64,000 bases of DNA from an uncultured Chlamydia sp. (GTDB lineage Bacteria; Chlamydiota; Chlamydiia; Chlamydiales; Simkaniaceae). Shown here piece by piece: positions 45,002 through 53,595 of this stretch. The notes below the pieces were generated by a model. It was not told the DNA's origin. It did no database searches and saw only the letters and a program-made list of their open reading frames with translations. The translations under genes were made by a program, and so were the position numbers. The stretch is from contig CAMGYI010000002.1 in NCBI GenBank assembly GCA_946127115.1, positions 124,001-188,000 of the forward strand, in the 5' to 3' direction. Numbering within the stretch: position 1 is the stretch's first letter; each line of letters opens with the position of its first letter.

Positions 45002-47190
45002 CCAATAGTTGTTATTTGACTTGATGGATTTTTCAAACCGGGAAGGATTCCTTTCCGGTTTTTCTTAACTCCTAACAACTTGGAAGATATCTCTATGGAA
45101 TGATCCGTATCAACGGAATACGTCCAAAAAGGGCCCGTATCCTCCAAAGGCTTGGTAATAAAAATCACACGGCCGTTTTCTTCTTCAGCCGTTATCTGCA
45201 TTCCATGCGGAACTTTTATGGATAGATCCCCCGAAATTTTCAGGTCTTTAGCTATAAACCTTGAATGTCCATAAAGTATAATGGTAAGACTCGAGTGCCG
45301 CTTTACGTCATGTCTCCAAAAAAGGTGGTCCTCTTCCCAATTAATCCCTTCATTCATAACATGGACATTATCCAAAACACATTGCCCTGTCTTTTCTGAA
45401 TATTTGAGTAGTTCTTTCTCTTTGTGTCCCATGACATCGGTCGCGTGAATCAAAAGACTCCCTTCAAGATTGAGATTCTTGAGATAGAGATCTGCAATGT
45501 CGAGCTGAAGCTCCGCACCATCCGCAAGAGATCCTCCCTGCACCTTCTGCCTAATAATAGAGTAGAGGGGGCCGAGAGCGGGATGGTAGCTAAATAAAAA
45601 TGAAGGTCCTTCCTTTGCAAAAGTTAATTCATTTGGAAATGTGGGAAGGGACATTTGACAATGGGTCTCAAGAAGCTCCTTAGCATTGAGCATGTAGTCA
45701 TAGTAGCATCCCTCAGGAGTTTCGAGCATTTCCCCTTTGGCAGACAATTTCTTTTTGGTTGTCGAAATCGTTTTCCGCCGTTTATTGAAGGTAAGATAGG
45801 TAGGAAGATCTTCCCCTTTAAGGGCAGACAAACCATCGGCGATGTTTTGCATCGTTGTTTCTAAACGGGCAATCTCCTCCTTCTTATTGGGGCTATGATA
45901 GTGATGCCCTTTTCGGAAGTTTACAAGAAGTCCAGGATTAGGGAATTTCTTTGAAACCCTTTCAATTTCTTCTAGATCAGCAAAAAGGATGTTGGTATTC
46001 GAGGGAAAGCGGGAGTATTTCCCTCCCTTTTCAAAAGGTTCATCTTCGATCCCACATTTTTTAAAGTCGCAATATTCGATATTTGAAAGAACCTCTTTGC
46101 CACTTTTCTGTTTCACAACATTCATCCCCTCTTGAGCATTCACAAGGCGAGGACATGAAGCAAAGCCAAAGCCTTTGTCACCCTGGTGGCCCAATCCTAC
46201 AAAAGCAAGGAGACCATAGTCGATTGCAGCCATGGGATTATTGATCTGTCTAACAAGGGCCTTTTGACTCCCTCTCTCTTTAAGCCATGTAAATACTCCC
46301 GACTGCCTAAGCAATTTCCAAAGCATCCCATGCCCTCCTGGCTTCAGAAGGAGTTTAAGAGGCTTTTGCAAACACCAGTTCCCCTCCCGCGTAAAGGTGG
46401 GAACAGAAGGTTGCGAAAAAAACCGAAAAGACTCCTGGGGGCGTCCAAACCACTGGTTTTGAGCACAGATTTCCTTGATATGATCGTGATTCCGATTCAC
46501 ATGCGAAGTCATCATCCCTATCGGGGTTATGATTTGCCCATCAAAAAGTTTGTAGTGAAGGTATTCACGCGCTTGCAAGTCGTTGATTACTCCTTCTAGA
46601 AGAGGTTTTCCTAAAAAGACTAAGCGAGCAGCAGGAAGCCCCTCCTCGGTTTTTTCATCCTTGAGTTGCAATCGGTCGGCAGCTCCGCCAACCGGATAAA
46701 GCTCTGCCATCTTTCCCTGATTTTCAATCCCTTTAAGAATCGCCTCTTTAACCATTGAATTTTCCTGACGCAGATCAATTCCAACAGGAGGATGAAAGTC
46801 AACCTCTTCTCCACTCGTTTCTTGCCCAAGTAGTGTTAAGACAAGGTGGTGATATCCGATAATTCCACCCATATCTCGATAAAAATTCTCCAAGATTAAG
46901 AGGTCTTCCAAAAGAAAGCGAAGCCGTTTTCCCTCTTCAACATCTTCCCACTCAAAAAGACGAGGCCCCTGTCCAATCGCAAAGGTCGCTTTGATCACAT
47001 ATTCACACTCGGGTGTTACCCCAGAAAGGAACGTTTTTAATGGAGAAGGAAAAGAAAAATATACGTCCACCTCAGGAAGAGAGTTAAGAATCTCTAACTT
47101 CTCATAGGCCCCCTCCACTTGCCTCAGCATAACAAGGAGAGATCGGAGATGCTCACGCTGCCTTTCTAAGCGCGTTTCAAGCTGCTTCAT
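44998..47190 (-). CDS. Large nucleotidyltransferase resembling plant UGP3 (UDP-glucose pyrophosphorylase 3)
   Basis: 730 residues from ATG 47190, which has AGAGG seven bases upstream. The core (about residues 190-420) follows the plastid UGP3 pattern: YPVGGAADRLQL (nucleotide-binding loop, G-G-x-G-x-R-L-G), GLPAARLVFLGKPLLEGVIN, LQAREYLHYKLFDGQIITPI, LKPGGHGMLWKLL and AIDYGLLAFVGLG. The C-terminal part SLADGAELQLDIADLYLKNL and LEGSLLIHATDVMG resembles the UGP3 beta-helix end. Plant UGP3 makes UDP-glucose for sulfolipid. Product and pathway here are inference; no sulfolipid gene is nearby. It is inserted between prfB and SWIB, which are adjacent in C. trachomatis. Confidence 0.72.
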   Translation of the reverse strand: MKQLETRLERQREHLRSLLVMLRQVEGAYEKLEILNSLPEVDVYFSFPSPLKTFLSGVTPECEYVIKATFAIGQGPRLFEWEDVEEGKRLRFLLEDLLILENFYRDMGGIIGYHHLVLTLLGQETSGEEVDFHPPVGIDLRQENSMVKEAILKGIENQGKMAELYPVGGAADRLQLKDEKTEEGLPAARLVFLGKPLLEGVINDLQAREYLHYKLFDGQIITPIGMMTSHVNRNHDHIKEICAQNQWFGRPQESFRFFSQPSVPTFTREGNWCLQKPLKLLLKPGGHGMLWKLLRQSGVFTWLKERGSQKALVRQINNPMAAIDYGLLAFVGLGHQGDKGFGFASCPRLVNAQEGMNVVKQKSGKEVLSNIEYCDFKKCGIEDEPFEKGGKYSRFPSNTNILFADLEEIERVSKKFPNPGLLVNFRKGHHYHSPNKKEEIARLETTMQNIADGLSALKGEDLPTYLTFNKRRKTISTTKKKLSAKGEMLETPEGCYYDYMLNAKELLETHCQMSLPTFPNELTFAKEGPSFLFSYHPALGPLYSIIRQKVQGGSLADGAELQLDIADLYLKNLNLEGSLLIHATDVMGHKEKELLKYSEKTGQCVLDNVHVMNEGINWEEDHLFWRHDVKRHSSLTIILYGHSRFIAKDLKISGDLSIKVPHGMQITAEEENGRVIFITKPLEDTGPFWTYSVDTDHSIEISSKLLGVKKNRKGILPGLKNPSSQITTIG
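45035..45066 (+). terminator. Intrinsic terminator for the 44645-45001 gene
   Basis: AAACCGGGAAGG-ATT-CCTTTCCGGTTT, a 12-bp stem (one G-T pair), followed by TTCTT. It lies 34 bp after the stop and inside the 3' end of the convergent nucleotidyltransferase gene, whose codons it also forms. Confidence 0.6.
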
Positions 47191-47401
47191 ACTCATACCT
47201 CTAACTTGCCATCTCATCTGGAAAATGGCAAGATTTTCTCTTATCGATCTTTTTTTTTTGACTATAAATCCCCAGGAAGGCTACAAGTTGGTGTAAAACA
47301 CCTGTTTGTGGCTTTGGTGTGTTTAGGTGAAGTCTCAAATGCAGGAAAGAGATAACGTATCTAAATCAATATTTTTTTCTAATTTTTAAGGAGAAAACGA
47401 A

Positions 47402-47662
47402 ATGGCCAAAAAAGCAGCTAATTCGAAGTTTATGAAGCCAATGAAAATCAGCGCTGAACTCGCTGAGGTTGTTGGGAAAGGACCAATGCCACGAACTGAA
47501 GTGACTAAAAAGCTTTGGGCATACATCAAAAAACACAAAAGACAAGACCCTGAAAACATGCGTAACATCGTTCCTGATGAGAAGCTTTCAAAGGTTTTCG
47601 GGGGGAAAAAAGCGATCAACATGTTTGACATGACTAAGAAAGTCAACAAGCACCTTTCATAA
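47402..47662 (+). CDS. SWIB-domain protein
   Basis: 86 residues, a stand-alone SWIB/MDM2 fold: NSKFMKPMKISAELAEVVGK, MPRTEVTKKLWAYIKKHKRQ and KVFGGKKAINMFDMTKKVNK. This eukaryotic-type chromatin domain occurs in chlamydiae as a free protein (CT460) or fused to topoisomerase I. It may shape bacterial chromatin. Position next to prfB and ispD matches chlamydial order. AAGGAGAAAACGAA precedes the ATG; a GGTGT-AAA-ACACC palindrome lies 100 bp upstream. Confidence 0.95.
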   Translation: MAKKAANSKFMKPMKISAELAEVVGKGPMPRTEVTKKLWAYIKKHKRQDPENMRNIVPDEKLSKVFGGKKAINMFDMTKKVNKHLS

Positions 47663-47679
47663 TCACTGATATGAGTTTC

Positions 47680-47700
47680 GCACCTCCTTATTGGGGGTGC
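47680..47700 (+). terminator. Possible terminator hairpin after the SWIB gene
   Basis: GCACCTCC-TTATT-GGGGGTGC, 8-bp stem with a G-T pair. The tail AAAATATCCCC lacks a T run on this strand, so termination strength is doubtful. Confidence 0.4.
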
Positions 47701-47780
47701 AAAATATCCCCTCTTCTTTTATGATTTCCCCTTATGGAACCTATTTCAATATTATAAACATCCTCTTTTCGCATAAGTTT

Positions 47781-48416
47781 ATGAAATCAATATCTTTAAT
47801 TTTACTTGCTGGTGGCTCTGGAACTCGAATGAGATCTGACATTCCAAAAACCTTTCTTCCTTTGCGGGGAAAACCTGTTATCCTCCACAGCTTTGACCTC
47901 TTCATATCAATGAAGGAGATCAATGAAATCGTTGTGGTCTGCCCAAAAGAGCATCGATCCATCTTCCCAGAAGGCACTCTCTTTGCGCTGCCTGGAAAAC
48001 ATCGCCAAGACTCTGTTCAAAATGGGGCTTTGAAAACATCTGGTGAAATCCTACTGATTCACGATGGTGCCCGTCCCTTCATCACTCGAGAAGATGTATT
48101 CAAACTTTTAGAAGAAGGAATGCCCACGAAAGCCGCGGCTCTCGGTGCCCCTACAAAGAATACCATTAAGCAAGTAAGCGATAACCAGCACGTTGAAAAA
48201 ACCCTCGACCGCACTGTTCTTTACGAAATGTACACACCACAGCTTCTTGCCCGCGAAGTCTATGAAAAAGGATACCAAGCAGCGAAGGGAATCCCTCTTA
48301 CAGACGACATCTCACTTGCTGAATGCATTGACCACCCTGTAAAAATTGTGATTGGTCGAGTAACCAACATCAAAATCACCTACCCTATCGACCTCAAACT
48401 TGCAGAAATCCTATGA
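47781..48416 (+). CDS. ispD: 2-C-methyl-D-erythritol 4-phosphate cytidylyltransferase
   Basis: Joins CTP and methylerythritol phosphate in isoprenoid synthesis. 211 residues from ATG 47781. SISLILLAGGSGTRMRSDIP then KTFLPLRGKP is the cytidine-binding start; LIHDGARPF and the TDDISLAE segment are family hallmarks. An upstream in-frame start (47691) adds a non-homologous leader and is rejected. It overlaps truA by 4 bp. Corresponds to CT462. Confidence 0.93.
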   Translation: MKSISLILLAGGSGTRMRSDIPKTFLPLRGKPVILHSFDLFISMKEINEIVVVCPKEHRSIFPEGTLFALPGKHRQDSVQNGALKTSGEILLIHDGARPFITREDVFKLLEEGMPTKAAALGAPTKNTIKQVSDNQHVEKTLDRTVLYEMYTPQLLAREVYEKGYQAAKGIPLTDDISLAECIDHPVKIVIGRVTNIKITYPIDLKLAEIL

Positions 48417-49144
48417 AGTATAAGATGACCATCAGCTACGATGGAACCGATTACGGTGGCTGGCAAATCCAACCGAATCGAAAGACTGTTCAGGAACTCG
48501 TTCAAAAAGCTCTAAAAGTGGTCTTTAGAACTAACTGCCCTATTACCGGGTCAGGAAGGACCGATGCAGGAGTTCATGCACGACAGCAAATCGCCCACTT
48601 CTCATATGATGTTCCTCTCAAAGTCGATCCCTTTCGCTATTCCCTCAACTCCCTGCTTCCTTCAGATATCCGTATTCTGAAAATTGATCCTGCGCCAGAA
48701 GAATTTCATGCCCGATATAGTGTTAAAAAAAAAATTTACCATTACCACCTTCATCTTGCCCCCGTTCAAAGCCCTTTCTATGGTCGCTACCAAACCCCTA
48801 TTTACGCTCCGCTTAACCTAGATCTCCTCCAAAAGGCTCTCCCCTTCCTCATTGGCACTCACGACTTTTCGACCTTCCGAGGGGCCGGTTACGGCTCTAC
48901 AAACCCCGTAAAAACCCTCTATCGCCTCGAAATGGTCCCCGAAGAAGAAGGAATCAGGCTCGAATTTGAGGGAAATGGTTTCTTATACAAAATGGTCCGC
49001 AATATTGTAGGAACTCTCCTCCAAGTCGCCTCAGGAAAACGCCCCGTCTCTAGCATCCCTAACCTACTGAAATCCAAGGATAGAACGCAAGCAGGACCCA
49101 CTGCCCCTCCTCAGGGGCTATTTCTAAATGAAGTGCAATATTAA
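48413..49144 (+). CDS. truA: tRNA pseudouridine(38-40) synthase
   Basis: 243 residues. KMTISYDGTDYGGWQIQPNR opens the TruA fold; the catalytic aspartate is in GSGRTDAGVHARQQIAHF; the end has GNGFLYKMVRNIVGTLLQVA and AGPTAPPQGLFL. Modifies positions 38-40 of the tRNA anticodon arm. Coupled to ispD, as in chlamydiae (CT463). Confidence 0.95.
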   Translation: MKYKMTISYDGTDYGGWQIQPNRKTVQELVQKALKVVFRTNCPITGSGRTDAGVHARQQIAHFSYDVPLKVDPFRYSLNSLLPSDIRILKIDPAPEEFHARYSVKKKIYHYHLHLAPVQSPFYGRYQTPIYAPLNLDLLQKALPFLIGTHDFSTFRGAGYGSTNPVKTLYRLEMVPEEEGIRLEFEGNGFLYKMVRNIVGTLLQVASGKRPVSSIPNLLKSKDRTQAGPTAPPQGLFLNEVQY

Positions 49145-49194
49145 AATTATTTTTATTATAGAATTATTTCATTAATTTTACTACAATTGCCTTC

Positions 49195-50127
49195 ATGGAA
49201 GCGACCGGGACAACATCCATACCAGCACCACCTATACGTTATCATACTCTAGGTAACCACCCCAATGAGGAGACTCCGGCAAGTGCTGAAGATAAGGGCG
49301 GTATTGACCTGTGGGATGGGATCTTAAAGATTATTTCCTGGCTTGCAGAAACACTTGGAGTTCCAAATCCTATCCAACGTATCTGGGTCAACTCACTTGA
49401 CACCATGATTCGGAAAAAATTTGATACACAGTCGTATGCTGCTCCAAAACCCCCTCGGTATCTAACCAAGGAACAACGCAGACAATGCAATTCTAAAATT
49501 GTAGAAGTTTTCTGTGAAAGCATGAAAAATTACAGAATTGCGCATAAAATAGATCCTCATATTCTCTGCCACACCTCCTACTCTTCTTCCCTTGAAGAGG
49601 AGACCCCCAATCAGGACGGTGACAATGCTTTATCTGAGAGTGTCGAACAGTGGATCGGTGACAAAACAGAAATTGAAATAGGAAAACCGCAGGGGGAATT
49701 CAAAGAAGGACGCCTAGAAATTTCCCATGACTTTCTGAAAGTATTTTTTCCTTTGATCTACCCCGCAACCAGGGGTATTTACCCAGTGACCAAGCTTACA
49801 ATTAGTGGCTCCATAAGAGAAGAGGACCGCCTTCTGATCACTCAAGAAGTCCTGAAAATTGATACTTTAAGAGAATTGTATTTTGAGGTTGATAAAAAAT
49901 CGGCAGAATACTTTACTTCTGCCCTCCCGAAAATTCTTGACAATCACACAATCACAAACGTCTCACTTAGGAACTATGGAGAAGTAAAAGGTTTTGCAAC
50001 AATCCAAACAGAAATTTGGGATACTCTAAGTGCTCAAGACCAATGCAACATCGCATTCATCAATGTTCCGCAGCCTGAAGGCGAGGCGCCTCACAATAAG
50101 CTAACATTTAATTTTGCAACCGTGTAA
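49195..50127 (+). CDS. Lineage-specific protein with LRR-like C-terminus
   Basis: 310 residues, soluble, no signal peptide. The C-terminal 120 residues have spaced beta-strand/Asn patterns: VTKLTISGSIREEDRLLITQ, IDTLRELYFEVDKKSAEYFT and ILDNHTITNVSLRNYGEVKG, reminiscent of ribonuclease-inhibitor-type leucine-rich repeats. N-terminal part is polar. Such proteins in chlamydiae are often effector candidates, but no secretion motif can be proved. The ATG lacks a strong ribosome-binding site. Confidence 0.5.
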   Translation: MEATGTTSIPAPPIRYHTLGNHPNEETPASAEDKGGIDLWDGILKIISWLAETLGVPNPIQRIWVNSLDTMIRKKFDTQSYAAPKPPRYLTKEQRRQCNSKIVEVFCESMKNYRIAHKIDPHILCHTSYSSSLEEETPNQDGDNALSESVEQWIGDKTEIEIGKPQGEFKEGRLEISHDFLKVFFPLIYPATRGIYPVTKLTISGSIREEDRLLITQEVLKIDTLRELYFEVDKKSAEYFTSALPKILDNHTITNVSLRNYGEVKGFATIQTEIWDTLSAQDQCNIAFINVPQPEGEAPHNKLTFNFATV

Positions 50128-50140
50128 AATTAGCAACTTC

Positions 50141-50224
50141 GCTGATGTGGTGGAATTGGTAGACACGGTAGATTCAAAATCTGCTTGTAGCAATACAGTG
50201 CTGGTTCGAGTCCAGTCATCGGCA
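50141..50224 (+). tRNA. tRNA-Leu (CAA)
   Basis: GCTGATG...CATCGGC acceptor with two G-T pairs, discriminator A, anticodon arm CAGATT-type stem around TTCAAAA giving CAA, long variable arm (TGCTTGTAGCAATACAGT), T-arm CTGGTTCGAGTCCAG. 84 nt, between the LRR-like gene (13 bp before) and the HAD gene (24 bp after). Confidence 0.93.
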
Positions 50225-50248
50225 CGTTTGTACAACTGGGATTTTTTG

Positions 50249-50914
50249 ATGAGTTGGATTTTAGATTACTCCCCAATATTTTTTGATTTTGACGGTCTCC
50301 TTGTGGACACGGAGCATCTCCATTTTCAAGCATATCAAAAGATGCTTGAAAATCGCGGTATTTCTATCCCGTGGAGTTTTACCAATTTTGCAGCAATTGC
50401 CCATAAAAGCTCTGAAGGCTTGAGAAAAATAATTACAACACATGCTCCAAAACTTGTGGAAAAAGAATCTTGGGAAGCTCTTTATGATCAGAAAAAAAGT
50501 GAATACGGAAAACTTCTCGAAACGGGGATATTGGATCTAATGCCCGGAGCTTTGACGATTCTAGAAACCGTCCAGATGGCAAAGATTCCTCATGCCGTTG
50601 TGACAAACTCTACCCGCAAACAAACCAAAATAATCCGAGAAAAAATCCCCGAGTTAAACAACATCCCTTATTGGATCACCCGGGAAGATTACAAAAGTCC
50701 TAAACCCTCGCCCGATGCCTACATTAAAGCCATTGATGTACTAGGGAAATCAGACAACATGCTAGGATTTGAGGATGCACTCAGGGGGATCAATGCCCTT
50801 AAGAGAGCAGCTATTACCCCAGTCCTTATCTGTTCACCAGATCACCCCCAAATGTCTGAAGTTCCTAAAGATTCGATGCACTACTACCCTTCCTTAACAT
50901 CTATCTATCAGTAA
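50249..50914 (+). CDS. HAD-superfamily phosphatase/phosphomutase-like protein
   Basis: 221 residues from ATG 50249, since upstream frame covers the tRNA. Motif I FFDFDGLLVDTE (DxDG, nucleophile and acid), motif II VVTNSTRKQT, motif III KSPKPSPDAYIKAIDVLGKS, motif IV GFEDALRG. The cap domain between residues about 15-80 fits phosphoglycolate phosphatase or beta-phosphoglucomutase-type enzymes. Matches the position of CT464. Substrate undetermined. Confidence 0.87.
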   Translation: MSWILDYSPIFFDFDGLLVDTEHLHFQAYQKMLENRGISIPWSFTNFAAIAHKSSEGLRKIITTHAPKLVEKESWEALYDQKKSEYGKLLETGILDLMPGALTILETVQMAKIPHAVVTNSTRKQTKIIREKIPELNNIPYWITREDYKSPKPSPDAYIKAIDVLGKSDNMLGFEDALRGINALKRAAITPVLICSPDHPQMSEVPKDSMHYYPSLTSIYQ

Positions 50915-50934
50915 TTAAAACCGCTCTTATTATT

Positions 50935-51325
50935 TCATTGAATGATTCCCCAGCTAAAGGCCCTTAGGTTGAATAATGCACAAAAGTGGCCTTCAAACTC
51001 CTTAAAGGAGTGATCACTTTCCTTATTTCTGTCCAAATAATGGTAACAGAAGTTGCTAAACCAATCATAATTAACTTCAATTTGCAATATTCTCAGAAAG
51101 ATATCAACGAAGTCTCTTCTTGAGTTGAGATTGAACAAGATACTGCGTTCCCTTCCGTTGAAGACTTTTTGAAAAAGAAATATGGGGGTGGCGCAGATCA
51201 AAAATGACCGTTGCGACATTGGATAGAAGATCGAGATAGTCCTGGTTTCCCATTCTTGTAGCTTCATGGGGATTAACCGCTCCTGTTTTCACACGGAGTA
51301 GTGTGTGGATGATAAAAGCTCTCAA
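50935..51325 (-). pseudogene. Frameshifted coding remnant downstream of the 51273-52889 gene
   Basis: The strand reads LLRVKTGAVNPHEATRMGNQ, then DYLDLLSNVATVIFDLRHPH (51320-51180), then in another frame SRRDFVDIFLRILQIEVNYD and WFSNFCYHYLDRN, ending AFSWGII at 50935. Its first codons overlap the last 50 bp of the upstream gene in a shifted frame, so it may be that gene's lost C-terminus. I do not recognise a family. Confidence 0.4.
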
Positions 51326-52889
51326 GCTGCATATTGATCATCTGATTAACAGCTTTACTAAGCATTTCGTGGTCGATTGGCAGCTCAATCTTTGGATTCC
51401 AAAGAAGTTCTATGATATTGCTTAACTCAGGATTCACACCTTCTCCTGGAAAATAATCTCCCATTGAAAAACTAGGATCCAAAAAAGGTTGCGCTCCCAC
51501 GGCAAAGGAACTTCCAAGACCTCTCCCCAAAAATATTCCAAAGAGTGCATCATAAAACCTTCGATTGAGAGCTTGTAATTCTCTCGAAGGCCCCTGATGA
51601 CCATCTAAGTCTTCGATACAAGAGCGGTTCATCGTAACGAGAAGTTCTTGTTTATACTCGTCAATGATTGATTTTAAAGGTTGGCTCTGAAGGCGTTCAC
51701 AGAAATATCCAAATTCCCTCATGAAAAAGGCGGTTTCGTTGATAGAAAGTCCTTGCATCATCACTGCTGTTAATGCCTGACGCATAGATTTCACCTCAAG
51801 CTTTCCTACTACATTCCCAATAGTTTGGGAATCAAGCAACTCATCTACAAGGGTTCCATTATATAAGCTTTGATACATCTCAAAATTATAGGCCACATGA
51901 CTTAGGTAATATGACACAATCCCAGATGTGATCCCTTCCAGCCCCATCTTTGAGAAAAGAGCATTTGCGCCTTCATAAACAAGGGTTGAAGGGGTCATGT
52001 TTCTAACATAACTCTCTAAACTTTCCCCAGTTCCTGCCATGTACATCCCAATATAGTTAAAAAGGAGGGCAATGGAATAAAAGGCAAAGTTGTACCCTAT
52101 TTGTCCACATGAGTCTTGAATAAAATTTGTCAAAGGATTTAATTGAAAATATTCTGATCCTAAATATAGTAAAATAGCTGCTGCTTGAATGGTTTTTCGT
52201 CTATCTTCAAACTGCATCAGAGGAAGTTTTTCTAAGAGATAATAAATTCCTGTAAGCCCCAGAGAAGTCCCAACAAATTTCCCAATAGGCCTCCCAATAC
52301 TTTCACAAACTTTTGTCCCTAGAATCACTGCAGGATTGCAGAATTTAGGAATAACCGCCTTCTCTTCATTAACTATAAACTCTCCGACCATCTCCCCTAT
52401 GTTCTCAACAGTTGCAGCAACAGTTGTTGTGAACAGCACATTCCTTTTGATGCTCCTTGTGTCAGTCTGAACATCCCTTGTCGAAATAGCTTGCTCTTTT
52501 ATTCGTTCAATTTCTTGATTGATTCCATCTAATCTAAAGCAAAAAGCAACCGCTTCATTGGCAGCCTTCAATTTTTTTGAAGGGGTCAAGATAGATGTAT
52601 TTTCTTTAAAACAATATAACTTTTCCAAGATTGCTTGTGTTTCTCTATGCGTTGGGATGGCTGAAAATATGAGCGTCCGATCAAAAACAATAGAGCAGGT
52701 TTTTGATAAATTAAAAATTTTATCTTTAGCATTTGAAATTAATAGTTTTATCTTTGGATGAAAATTCCGCATCTTTGTTTCATCCTGAGTACGCCCAAAA
52801 GCCCAATTAGTACACCTAATCGTTCTTAATGCAACTGCAGTAATAATCTTGTATAGAACCTCAACAGTTTGATAAATAAAAGTCTCCAC
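51273..52889 (-). CDS. Large lineage-specific protein with hydrophobic stretches, unknown
   Basis: 538 residues from a GTG. Hydrophobic, glycine-containing stretches around residues 160-300 (PAVILGTKVCESIGRPIGKF, VGTSLGLTGIYYLLEKLPLM, YNFAFYSIALLFNYIGMYMA) suggest membrane association, without a signal peptide. No motif is recognised. Just upstream in the same frame a single TGA (52896-52898) separates it from a 44-codon opening with a good ribosome-binding site, and downstream a shifted frame continues coding, so the gene may be decaying or start later than its ancestor. Effector or inclusion-membrane roles are only a possibility. Confidence 0.5.
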   Translation of the reverse strand: METFIYQTVEVLYKIITAVALRTIRCTNWAFGRTQDETKMRNFHPKIKLLISNAKDKIFNLSKTCSIVFDRTLIFSAIPTHRETQAILEKLYCFKENTSILTPSKKLKAANEAVAFCFRLDGINQEIERIKEQAISTRDVQTDTRSIKRNVLFTTTVAATVENIGEMVGEFIVNEEKAVIPKFCNPAVILGTKVCESIGRPIGKFVGTSLGLTGIYYLLEKLPLMQFEDRRKTIQAAAILLYLGSEYFQLNPLTNFIQDSCGQIGYNFAFYSIALLFNYIGMYMAGTGESLESYVRNMTPSTLVYEGANALFSKMGLEGITSGIVSYYLSHVAYNFEMYQSLYNGTLVDELLDSQTIGNVVGKLEVKSMRQALTAVMMQGLSINETAFFMREFGYFCERLQSQPLKSIIDEYKQELLVTMNRSCIEDLDGHQGPSRELQALNRRFYDALFGIFLGRGLGSSFAVGAQPFLDPSFSMGDYFPGEGVNPELSNIIELLWNPKIELPIDHEMLSKAVNQMINMQLESFYHPHTTPCENRSG

Positions 52890-52895
52890 ACCATT

Positions 52896-53030
52896 TCAAA
52901 TTAAAGCAGGGGGACGAGGAATTCTATCTACTATAGATTTAGTAACAAACCCAACCCCAGCATAAGCCCCTACGTAGAGATCATGCATGTCAGAAACTGT
53001 GGAAGTAATTTTTCCTAACCCGTTTTCCAT
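52896..53030 (-). CDS. 44-codon reading frame, possible N-terminus of the 51273-52889 gene
   Basis: AGGAATTAGATAT precedes ATG 53030; MENGLGKITSTVSDMHDLYV then GAYAGVGFVTKSIVDRIPRP. The stop TGA is followed in frame by NGVETFIYQTVEVLY, the start of the next gene. Either a separate small protein or the beginning of one 585-residue protein interrupted by a nonsense codon. Confidence is in it being translated, not in function. Confidence 0.45.
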   Translation of the reverse strand: MENGLGKITSTVSDMHDLYVGAYAGVGFVTKSIVDRIPRPPALI

Positions 53031-53041
53031 ATATCTAATTC

Positions 53042-53443
53042 CTACAAAATTGTGTGTATTATGTAATTTAATCTATTCATGTCCAAGGTATTAGAGAGAT
53101 GTTCGATAGAGCGGCCATTTGCTAGACTCTCACTTGGCATTGGTGAAAAAAGATCAAGAAATTCTTGTGAGTTGACATCTTTTCTTAGGTACTCAGGATG
53201 CTCATAAACAATGAGATAAATTCTCATTGTCAATTGGATAGCACCATCCTCATCTTGGGTCCCTATAAGATTAAGTAGCTTATTCTTAAAATCTTCAGGA
53301 ATCAATTTTTGGGCATATAGCTTCATCTCCCCTCTAGAAAAATCAGCTTGAATTTCTACAAATTTACGCCCTATATCGACTGGAGGGAAAAGATAATTAT
53401 AAAACTGATTAAAGATACCATATAATTTATTATTAGTTTTCAT
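53042..53443 (-). CDS. Small lineage-specific protein (paralogue A)
   Basis: 133 residues, MKTNNKLYGIFNQFYNYLFP then EMKLYAQKLIPEDFKNKLLN and LANGRSIEHLSNTLDMNRLN. The same order of motifs (YNYLFP, EMK-YAQ, PEDFK-KL-NL-G, SLANGRSI--LSNTL--NRL) is found in 53596-54015, so the two are tandem duplicates. No signal, no known domain. The ATG is chosen over TTG/GTG just upstream. Confidence 0.65.
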   Translation of the reverse strand: MKTNNKLYGIFNQFYNYLFPPVDIGRKFVEIQADFSRGEMKLYAQKLIPEDFKNKLLNLIGTQDEDGAIQLTMRIYLIVYEHPEYLRKDVNSQEFLDLFSPMPSESLANGRSIEHLSNTLDMNRLNYIIHTIL

Positions 53444-53595
53444 ATTCACCAAACCATATTAATCAAATTTATTATATCATTATAAACGAAATGAAGTTTT
53501 TATTAAATAAAAATTTAATTTTATATAAAAATTTATTAGATAAATTGATGTGAACCACTATTAATCTGAAAAATATTTAACAGAAGATCAAGAAC

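Noticed and set aside
47293-47301. GGTGT-AAA-ACACC palindrome upstream of the SWIB gene as an operator
   Set aside because: Too short to be distinguished from chance; mentioned only in the SWIB entry.
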